Source: Melioribacteraceae bacterium
Lineage (GTDB): Bacteria; Bacteroidota; Ignavibacteria; Ignavibacteriales; Melioribacteraceae
Length of the DNA: 5,064 nucleotides
Direction of reading: 5' to 3'
NCBI GenBank assembly: GCA_027036655.1
Contig: JALWEC010000093.1
Coordinates: 1 to 5,064, forward strand
Positions 1 to 5,064 of this stretch are shown here, piece after piece (within the stretch, counting starts at the first letter, position 1; every line of letters begins with the position of its first letter). The position numbers and the translations under genes were made by a program. Below the pieces are notes generated by a model. The model searched no databases. It was not told the origin of the DNA and saw only the letters and a list, made by a program, of their open reading frames with translations.

Positions 1-1470
1 CCTGTATCTTTGTCATTCGGACAGAGTTTGGGCGATATGTACAAACTGGTAGAGAAGAAGTTAGAGAAAGATAAGAAGTATCTTAACATTTACTCTATTC
101 CGATTGAGATAAAGAAGAAAGATTTATCCGTTCTTAAGAATGTTCCCAAGTTAAGTTTAAAGCAAAAGACTTTTTCGTTTCGGATAGCGGACGGCGTAAA
201 TTATTTTATGGAATTTCTGGGCGAAACACTTGATACGGACTCTTTAACAATTTTACGAGTTTTCGAGGAAGTAGATAAATCGGCGCAGGGAACAGGCGGA
301 GGGTTGTTCGACCAAATTTCATCCGGCTCTAATTTTGATACTACTCTCGTTCTTAGTTTCGGCGATATTCAGAATCTCTATTTTAATCATAAGAAGATTT
401 ATAAAAAACTTTATGTATTGCTGGAAAATGCTCTCGAAGAACAAGCGCCTAATTCCCTGCTCGGTATTCCGGTAGATAGTAAACTAATGAAAAGTAAAGG
501 GATTTCCGGAAAGAACAATCAGGATTTCCTTAATTACAATTGGGTTAATTCATCCGAATATTTTCCTCATCCCGCTGTTGTTAAGAAGCGGGCGCGTAGA
601 GGAAGACGGAAAAAAGGGGCGGTTAATTTCCCGTATCATTTGGAAGCGGATTTCAGCCATATTACATTTTACGATTCCAAGCATCTTAATTTCGGATTCA
701 GCTCGATAGGCGCCGAATGGAACAGCGAGACAAAAGTTCTGAATCTTCTTCCGTGGCAGTCTATGACGATGTCGTTGGGATTGCGGACGTTTATCTCATT
801 TTCGGAGGTTGTACAGAACCTGTATGATGATTTTCTTGTGAATGCAAAAATTTTAACGCGATTCAGATTAAATACTTCGTCATTTGCAAACAAACTGCCG
901 TTTGTATATGCCGACCCGCCTAAGCTAAACGTTTTATCGGGACTTGTGGTCGATATCAGCACAACAAGAATTTACGGTTTGCCGTTTATGAATTTTTACT
1001 TTGCAAACGGTTTCAAAAATTTCAGTAATCCTTATGTTACATTTGGAAGAAGCGACAGCTCCCATGCATTTTTCAATACAAATTCTTGGGAATACACAAT
1101 GTCGTTCTACTGGAACAAAAGCGAGCGACTTAACATGCGATTCCGTATTGATGTAGGAATGGGCGCATTTGATGTTTATGAAGTTGTTTACTACAAGGGA
1201 GTTAAGGATTATCCGGTGCATTATAAAATAAGTCCGGTTGTTAATTTCTACTTTACATTTGTTCCACAGAAAAAAGAGCTTTTCGGAATGAAGTTAAGAT
1301 ATTTCGACAGCATGCTCAGAGGCAAATTCTGGCTTAAGATTTTTGAACTTAATAAACTTCATACTTTCAGGTTTGCAGTGGAATACATTTCCAAACCGAT
1401 GTTTCGTAATTTAAGGGAATGGGAAAATACCGGCGCGGCTGTTCAATTAGTTTACAGATTGGGATTTTAG
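1..1470 (+). CDS. Predicted outer-membrane beta-barrel protein, 5' end missing
   Basis: I do not recognise the family. The frame is open to the left edge and ends at TAG 1468-1470, giving 489 visible residues. The first in-frame TTG (base 10) and ATG (base 37) are followed by charged sequence, not a signal peptide. A barrel protein needs one, so the true start probably lies outside the window. Residues 1 to about 190 are mixed helical/soluble in character, rich in Lys, Glu and Leu, with a Gly-rich turn (GTGGG) near 97-101. A very basic patch spans residues 195-206. From about 208 to the end the sequence is rich in Phe, Tyr, Trp and Asn with alternating hydrophobic residues, as in transmembrane beta-strands. 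It ends LVYRLGF, with the terminal Phe and hydrophobic residues at alternate positions typical of the outer-membrane assembly signal. The next gene starts on its last base. The barrel call is inference from composition and the C-terminus; a soluble beta-rich protein is the alternative. Confidence 0.72.
   Translation, partial: PVSLSFGQSLGDMYKLVEKKLEKDKKYLNIYSIPIEIKKKDLSVLKNVPKLSLKQKTFSFRIADGVNYFMEFLGETLDTDSLTILRVFEEVDKSAQGTGGGLFDQISSGSNFDTTLVLSFGDIQNLYFNHKKIYKKLYVLLENALEEQAPNSLLGIPVDSKLMKSKGISGKNNQDFLNYNWVNSSEYFPHPAVVKKRARRGRRKKGAVNFPYHLEADFSHITFYDSKHLNFGFSSIGAEWNSETKVLNLLPWQSMTMSLGLRTFISFSEVVQNLYDDFLVNAKILTRFRLNTSSFANKLPFVYADPPKLNVLSGLVVDISTTRIYGLPFMNFYFANGFKNFSNPYVTFGRSDSSHAFFNTNSWEYTMSFYWNKSERLNMRFRIDVGMGAFDVYEVVYYKGVKDYPVHYKISPVVNFYFTFVPQKKELFGMKLRYFDSMLRGKFWLKIFELNKLHTFRFAVEYISKPMFRNLREWENTGAAVQLVYRLGF
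583..618 (+). other. Arg/Lys-rich patch preceding the predicted barrel
   Basis: Residues 195-206 of the first protein read KKRARRGRRKKG, with 9 of 12 residues Arg or Lys. The patch sits at the junction between the N-terminal region and the aromatic-rich beta part. Such a charge cluster would not sit inside a membrane strand, so it is probably a linker or loop at the membrane surface. It could bind phosphate groups of lipid A, interact with an acidic partner, or be a protease-sensitive hinge; the sequence does not decide between these. Confidence 0.6.
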
Positions 1471-1472
1471 TG
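1468..1472 (+). promoter_or_regulatory. Stop/start overlap TAGTG that sets the second gene's start
   Basis: The TAG stop of the first gene and the GTG start of the second share base 1470. No strong Shine-Dalgarno sequence precedes the GTG; the nearest purine run is GGGA at 1461-1464. Initiation therefore probably depends on ribosomes finishing the upstream gene. The GTG is preferred because it places a textbook signal peptide exactly at the N-terminus. The alternative in-frame ATG at 1419 would add 17 residues containing Lys, two Arg and Cys ahead of it and overlap the upstream gene by 52 bases. Confidence 0.75.
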
Positions 1473-1529
1473 AAAAAGTTGGTTTTTTACATATCGATTT
1501 TGTTTTTTCTCTTTTCTTCGGTTTACGCC
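1470..1529 (+). other. Signal peptide of the second protein
   Basis: Twenty residues: two Lys after the start, a hydrophobic core of Val, Phe, Ile and Leu, then SSVYA immediately before Gln21. Ala at -1 and Val at -3 satisfy the signal peptidase I rule, and an Ala-Gln cleavage junction is common in Bacteroidota-type proteins. No Cys follows, so this is not a lipoprotein. Confidence 0.88.
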
Positions 1530-2867
1530 CAGAAGTCCGATTCTCTGAAAATCGACAGAATAAAGAAAATTTATCATAATCTTGAATACAACACGATTGC
1601 TTTCAATGATTTGAAAAACATCTGGGATATTACCGACCCGCTTTTTGTTCGCGAAATTTTTAACAGAATGGTTGTTGCGAACGCCTTGAAAGTTGACGGC
1701 AAAAAACCGAGCAAAAAATATGTTGAGCAAAAAGCGAAAGATATTTACGAGGGAAAAGTTTTTGTGGAGCTACGCAGACGATATTACGACAATGAAATTG
1801 AGGTGATGCGATTCTTTACGGAATCGAAATTAGACAGCACTAAAAAGGACAGCGTTAGAAACATATACTTTTTTGACCCGATAAAAGATAATATTCAAAT
1901 ACGGGAGATACTGGGCGATAAACTCTACAACAATCTCAAAAGTCAATTTTACGCTTTTAACGATTTAACCAAAACTTACTACGACAATAAAGACGCTTAC
2001 GATTTCGACATTAACATGAATATCACTGACCCGGAGTTAATGTTCTTATCGTTAACCACAACATACCGGAACAAGTATTTGTTTTCCTTTGTCGGAAGAT
2101 GGGGGAACGACTACATTTTAATTCCCGGGTGGTATTATCCGAATTATATCGCCGGCGTTAAGTTGACGTATATCGATTACTTGATAAACTCCGAGCCATA
2201 CCGCACATACAGTTTTGAAGCCGGATTAGGATTTACGGCGCATCAGCCGGAGTTTGAATTCAGCCCGCTTACCGGCGGAAAACTTTACAGCACCGGCTCG
2301 AATCTTTATTTTAAGTTTGAAGGAAATCCGTTAAACTTGATAATAGATAACGCCAAGAATTATAATTTTGAACTTTATACTTCGTTCGCGGTTACTCAGT
2401 ATCCGGCTACTTATTTTAAACTCGGTTATATTTCAAAGTTTTACTCCACAAGGAATTATTTTGCCATTGTCGGGCATTACAACAATATCTTTAACGTAAT
2501 GGATCTCGGATGGTTTAACGCTTCGGTTGGGATTACGGGATTTGATATTTACAACTATTTATATAATCCAAAGTATTCCAACTTAATAGATTTGGACCCG
2601 GATAAACCGAAGTTTAAATATAATCTTAATTTCGAAGCTTCATTGTCGAATGCGCCCGGGCTTTTGCAATATAAAGCCGCATTCCAGTGGAACATAAATG
2701 TTAACGACGGATATACATATTTCGGCGTCAAAACAAGAATTATGCTTGGAAACACTATCGGATTTGATTTTAAATTTTATTCGGGATATGCTTTATCGGG
2801 GAATTTACCTTACTACAGACAGAAAAGCTATCTTGTGTTTTCACCAATTATCAGGATAAATTATTAA
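1470..2867 (+). CDS. Predicted outer-membrane beta-barrel protein with periplasmic N-terminal domain
   Basis: I do not recognise the family. From the GTG start the protein has 465 residues and ends at TAA 2865-2867. Residues 1-20 form a signal peptide (KK, then a Phe/Leu/Ile core, cleavage after VYA before Gln21) with no lipobox Cys, so signal peptidase I is expected. Residues 22 to about 175 are charged and probably helical, including an RRR at 102-104 and many Lys/Glu pairs. They hold two related motifs, YxNLxxxxxAFNDL at 35-48 and 153-166, each followed by ITDP (54-57 and 185-188). From about 178 onward the protein is rich in Tyr, Phe, Asn and Gly with alternating polar and apolar residues, and it ends IIRINY. 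A C-terminal aromatic residue with alternating hydrophobics fits an outer-membrane barrel. The coupled upstream gene has the same overall plan, so the two products may act together. The envelope location is fairly secure; the molecular role is unknown. Confidence 0.78.
   Translation: MKKLVFYISILFFLFSSVYAQKSDSLKIDRIKKIYHNLEYNTIAFNDLKNIWDITDPLFVREIFNRMVVANALKVDGKKPSKKYVEQKAKDIYEGKVFVELRRRYYDNEIEVMRFFTESKLDSTKKDSVRNIYFFDPIKDNIQIREILGDKLYNNLKSQFYAFNDLTKTYYDNKDAYDFDINMNITDPELMFLSLTTTYRNKYLFSFVGRWGNDYILIPGWYYPNYIAGVKLTYIDYLINSEPYRTYSFEAGLGFTAHQPEFEFSPLTGGKLYSTGSNLYFKFEGNPLNLIIDNAKNYNFELYTSFAVTQYPATYFKLGYISKFYSTRNYFAIVGHYNNIFNVMDLGWFNASVGITGFDIYNYLYNPKYSNLIDLDPDKPKFKYNLNFEASLSNAPGLLQYKAAFQWNINVNDGYTYFGVKTRIMLGNTIGFDFKFYSGYALSGNLPYYRQKSYLVFSPIIRINY
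1572..1967 (+). repeat. Two related AFNDL motifs in the periplasmic domain
   Basis: Residues 35-48 (bases 1572-1613) and 153-166 (bases 1926-1967) of the second protein match as YxNLxxxxxAFNDL, eight identities at identical spacing. Each is followed by the tetrapeptide ITDP, 5 residues after the first copy and 18 after the second. The codons differ between copies, so if this is a duplication it is old. It may mark two copies of a small helical unit flanking a Lys/Glu-rich middle section. Chance similarity in a Tyr/Asn/Phe-rich protein is possible. Confidence 0.5.
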
Positions 2868-2915
2868 TTTGATATGACCCGGAGCAAACCGAATTGAGCG
2901 GGAAGTTATTAATTT
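2858..2915. repeat. Short AT-rich direct repeat, 45-base spacing
   Basis: AAATTATTAATTT at 2858-2870 and AAGTTATTAATTT at 2903-2915 agree at 12 of 13 bases. The first copy covers the stop codon of the second gene and the last lies six bases before the third gene's ATG. The core TTATTAATTT contains the palindrome ATTAAT. The copies could be a paired protein-binding site or a chance match in AT-rich DNA. Confidence 0.35.
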
Positions 2916-2920
2916 AAACT
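2868..2920. other. 53-base gap between second and third genes
   Basis: No hairpin followed by a T run is visible, so there is no evident intrinsic terminator. The only inverted pair seen is CCCG at 2878-2881 with CGGG at 2899-2902, which is too short for the 17-base loop. No convincing sigma-70 or Bacteroidota (TAnnTTTG) promoter was found. The purine run GGGAAG at 2900-2905 lies 15 bases from the ATG, too far for a normal ribosome binding site. Together these favour read-through from the upstream genes. Confidence 0.5.
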
Positions 2921-2986
2921 ATGCTAAATAAATTATCAAAAATATTGTTGCTATTGGTTTTGTTCGGTTTCGGCGCTACGTTTGCA
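2921..2986 (+). other. Signal peptide of the repeat protein
   Basis: Twenty-two residues: Lys at 4 and 7, a Leu/Val/Phe core (ILLLLVLFGFG), then ATFA before Gln23. Ala at -1 and Thr at -3 fit signal peptidase I, with the same Ala-Gln junction as the upstream protein. There is no lipobox Cys. Confidence 0.92.
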
Positions 2987-5064
2987 CAGACGCCGAATGG
3001 CACGAAAGCAAAAACTATTTCCGTTAATTATCCGAACGGAGGAGAGCTTTGGCTGATAGGGACTTCCAAGACAATTTTGTGGACGAGTACTGAAATTGCA
3101 AATGTAAATGTTCAGTATTCGATTGACGGCGGCGTAAACTGGACGACTATCGCTTCAAATGTTGTTGCAAGTTTAGGAAAATACACTTGGACTATCGATT
3201 CCACAACAGTCTCTCCTTCAAAAGAAGCGAGAATAAGAGTAATAGATTCAGGCGGAAGCGGAGTATCGGATGTTTCCAACGCTAATTTTATTTTAAGCGA
3301 ACTGAGGATTGACTCTCCGGTAACCGGGTCTGTTTTCCAGACGGGAAGAGCAACGGCGATAAAGTGGTTTGCAAGCAGCGATATTTCCACAATTGCGATT
3401 CAGTATTCTTCGGACGGCGGTTCGAGTTGGAATACTGTTGCAAGCGGAGTAAACGCCAATGATAATCAATACTTGTGGAATGTTAATGTAACTTCCACAA
3501 ATCAAGCGAAAATAAGAATTTACGATGAGGCAAATCCCGGAACTGTAATTGCTACTTCTCCGAATTTTATTACGGCTGATTTAAGTTTAACTTCTCCTAC
3601 GGGCGGCGAGCAATGGCGCGCCGGAGAAACCGAAGTGATTTCGTGGAACAGTTCATTTATTACTTATGTGAATTTGGAATACTCCGTTGACGGCGGCGCA
3701 TGGACTACAATCGCCGATTCAATTAACGGTGGAGCGGGGACTTATTCGTGGCTGATTCCCGATGAGCTTTCCAATCAAGCGCTCGTGCGGATTAGTTATT
3801 CCGGCAACTCAAATGTTTATGACCAAAGCTCATCTACTTTTACTATTCTGAACTTGCAGATAACTTCACCCGACGGAGGAGAAGGTTGGGAAATCGGTTC
3901 GACAGCCGCCGTAACTTGGACGACCAATCTTACCGGCAATGTTGATATTGATTTGTCAACCGATGGAGGCGCGACTTATTCTCAAAATATTGCGAGCGGG
4001 ATTCCCGCCGGTCAGGCTTCCTATACTTTAACCGTTCCCGATTTACCAACCGGAGAAGCAAGAATTAGGATTTCATCCTCATCCAATTCGGACGTTTTGG
4101 ATGAAAGCGCTGACAACTTTACAATCGGGACGGTAACTATTTCTCAGCCGGTAGGAGGCGAGAACTGGATGGCGGGACATTCCTATCAACTTGCTTGGAC
4201 AGCAACTTCTGGTATTAGAGTTATTTCAATGGAATATACTGACGACGACGGAGCTACGTGGAACGTAATCCGCAGCGCTTATCCTGCTAATTACAACAGC
4301 TATTATTGGTATATTCCGAACGGAGTTTGGGGTAACAACATAAAAATCAGAATGTACGACGCCGCAACGGGAATCGGAAAAACTCATATGAGTAATCCTA
4401 TCAGCATTGCTACTCTTCAAATACAATCGCCGCTGAACGGAGCAATTTATAAGTGGGGCGATAATGTCGTTATCAACTGGGCGGCGAGTTCCAATGTCGG
4501 GAATGTTTCGGTGGAATATTCCACCGACGGAGGAAGCACATATACATTAATTCAGGACAATATTGCGGCGAGCGCCGGAACTTACACTTGGACAGTTCCG
4601 AACGGACTTTCATCTGACCAGATGAAAATTAGAGTGCGGGACGAAAGTAACTCTGACTTTTCCAATACAAATCCCGGATATTTTACAGTCGGAAATATTT
4701 CGGTTTTGATTCCTAACGGCGGAGAAAAAATTATCGGAGGAATTTATTATCCGATTAGTTGGAGCGCGACGAATTCGATTGGGTATGTAAGGATTGAATA
4801 TTCGACAGATGGAGGAGCTACTTACACTAACATACCGGGGGCGAGTTCCATACTTGCATCAAACGGAGTTTATAACTGGTATGTTCCGAATGTGGCGACA
4901 ACTCAAGCAAGAATAAGAATAAGCGATGCGACGACTGCGAATATTATTGACGCATCGGATAATGATTTTACAATTGGAATACTGCAAATTACATCTCCGA
5001 ACGGAGGCGAAGGTTATGCGCCGAATCAAAATGTAAACATAACTTGGAATGCACAGTATGTAAG
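2921..5064 (+). CDS. Large secreted tandem Ig-like repeat protein, 3' end missing
   Basis: The frame runs from ATG 2921 to the right edge without a stop, giving 714 complete codons plus two bases. The ATG is well fixed, because an in-frame TAA lies at 2915-2917 and a signal peptide follows directly. After residues 1-22 (signal) and a short linker come tandem beta-rich units beginning at residues 33, 128, 221, 312, 405, 499, 593 and 688, the last one cut. The unit pattern is L-x-I-x-SP-NGGE-x-W-x(2)-G, then I-x-W, an EYSTDGGxTW turn, a YxWxVP strand, ARIRI and a closing FTI. It resembles the Kre9/KNH-like (Ser-Thr-rich GPI-anchored) Ig-like domain family, common in large extracellular proteins of Ignavibacteria and relatives, where a type IX secretion sorting domain often forms the C-terminus. 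That end is not visible here. Likely role: extracellular or surface-anchored stalk or adhesin. Low Cys and many Gly/Ser/Thr/Asn residues fit an exported protein. An enzymatic domain could lie beyond the edge. Confidence 0.85.
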   Translation, partial: MLNKLSKILLLLVLFGFGATFAQTPNGTKAKTISVNYPNGGELWLIGTSKTILWTSTEIANVNVQYSIDGGVNWTTIASNVVASLGKYTWTIDSTTVSPSKEARIRVIDSGGSGVSDVSNANFILSELRIDSPVTGSVFQTGRATAIKWFASSDISTIAIQYSSDGGSSWNTVASGVNANDNQYLWNVNVTSTNQAKIRIYDEANPGTVIATSPNFITADLSLTSPTGGEQWRAGETEVISWNSSFITYVNLEYSVDGGAWTTIADSINGGAGTYSWLIPDELSNQALVRISYSGNSNVYDQSSSTFTILNLQITSPDGGEGWEIGSTAAVTWTTNLTGNVDIDLSTDGGATYSQNIASGIPAGQASYTLTVPDLPTGEARIRISSSSNSDVLDESADNFTIGTVTISQPVGGENWMAGHSYQLAWTATSGIRVISMEYTDDDGATWNVIRSAYPANYNSYYWYIPNGVWGNNIKIRMYDAATGIGKTHMSNPISIATLQIQSPLNGAIYKWGDNVVINWAASSNVGNVSVEYSTDGGSTYTLIQDNIAASAGTYTWTVPNGLSSDQMKIRVRDESNSDFSNTNPGYFTVGNISVLIPNGGEKIIGGIYYPISWSATNSIGYVRIEYSTDGGATYTNIPGASSILASNGVYNWYVPNVATTQARIRISDATTANIIDASDNDFTIGILQITSPNGGEGYAPNQNVNITWNAQYV
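3017..5064 (+). repeat. Seven complete and one partial tandem Ig-like units, 91-95 residues each
   Basis: Unit boundaries are 3017-3301, 3302-3580, 3581-3853, 3854-4132, 4133-4414, 4415-4696, 4697-4981 and 4982 to the edge. The units are 95, 93, 91, 93, 94, 94 and 95 residues long, so they follow each other without linkers. The opening motif varies: NGGELW, VTGSVF, TGGEQW, DGGEGW, VGGENW, LNGAIY, NGGEKI and NGGEGY. The central turn reads SIDGGVNW, SSDGGSSW, SVDGGAW (one residue short), STDGGATY, TDDDGATW, STDGGSTY and STDGGATY. Conservation is at the protein level; identical DNA is limited to short runs such as CCGAACGGAGG at 3032-3042 and 4997-5007, so the array is old and held by selection. 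Confidence 0.9.

Noticed and set aside
10..39. TTG at 10 or ATG at 37 as the real start of the first gene
   Set aside because: The frame continues to the edge, and neither start is followed by a signal peptide, which a barrel protein should have.
669..1221. Two overlapping minus-strand open frames of 97 and 95 residues
   Set aside because: They lie wholly inside the first gene on the opposite strand, have no signal or domain features, and the plus-strand frame has the coherent barrel composition and C-terminus.
1467..1730. Minus-strand frame opposite the start of the second gene
   Set aside because: It is the antisense of the signal peptide and charged domain; it shows no recognisable protein pattern.
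2865..2897. Possible promoter for the third gene (TTAATTTG, or TTGATA at 2869-2874)
   Set aside because: The TAnnTTTG match lacks a key base and has no TTG at the right distance upstream (nearest at 2833-2835 is too far). The TTGATA has no acceptable -10 element 16-18 bases downstream.
2878..2902. Possible terminator hairpin CCCG/CGGG
   Set aside because: The stem is only four base pairs, the loop is 17 bases, and no T run follows.
3112..3505. Minus-strand frames opposite the repeat array, including a further one at 4226-4426
   Set aside because: They are antisense to regularly repeated, clearly selected coding units, which readily leave open frames on the other strand.
3017..5064. Periodic DNA as a CRISPR or satellite-like array
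   Set aside because: The period is about 280 bases, follows codons, and is conserved only at the amino-acid level, so it is a protein domain array.

Overview
The window is a continuous run of same-strand coding sequence for three cell-envelope proteins, with no RNA genes, mobile elements or CRISPR. The most likely source is a Bacteroidota/Chlorobi-type bacterium, perhaps an Ignavibacteria member. The reasons are moderate-to-low G+C, start codons without a good Shine-Dalgarno sequence, Tyr/Phe/Asn/Lys-rich outer-membrane barrel proteins, and a large secreted protein made of tandem 'SPNGGE-W' Ig-like units of a kind common in that group. This placement is inference, since there is no taxonomic marker gene here.

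Layout. Bases 1-1470 hold the 3' part of a gene whose start lies left of the window. It has a non-barrel N-terminal part, a very basic patch, then a predicted beta-barrel ending in a C-terminal Phe. Bases 1470-2867 hold a complete 465-residue protein with a signal peptide, a charged periplasmic domain and a predicted beta-barrel. Its GTG start shares one base with the stop of the first gene. A 53-base gap follows. From 2921 to the right edge runs the 5' part of a third gene: a signal peptide followed by seven complete and one partial copy of a 91-95 residue Ig-like repeat, each complete copy carrying an Asp-box-like S-x-D-G-G-x-x-W/Y turn. It is still open at base 5064, so the protein exceeds 714 residues.

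How they may work together. The one-base overlap strongly suggests that the first two genes are co-transcribed and translationally coupled. The third may belong to the same operon, as the gap is short and holds no recognisable terminator or promoter. Two outer-membrane barrels next to a long secreted repeat protein fit a surface-structure locus, in which the repeat protein is exported and perhaps held by the barrels. No motif proves this partnership. None of the three proteins can be given a biochemical function from sequence alone, and no well-known system is recognised.
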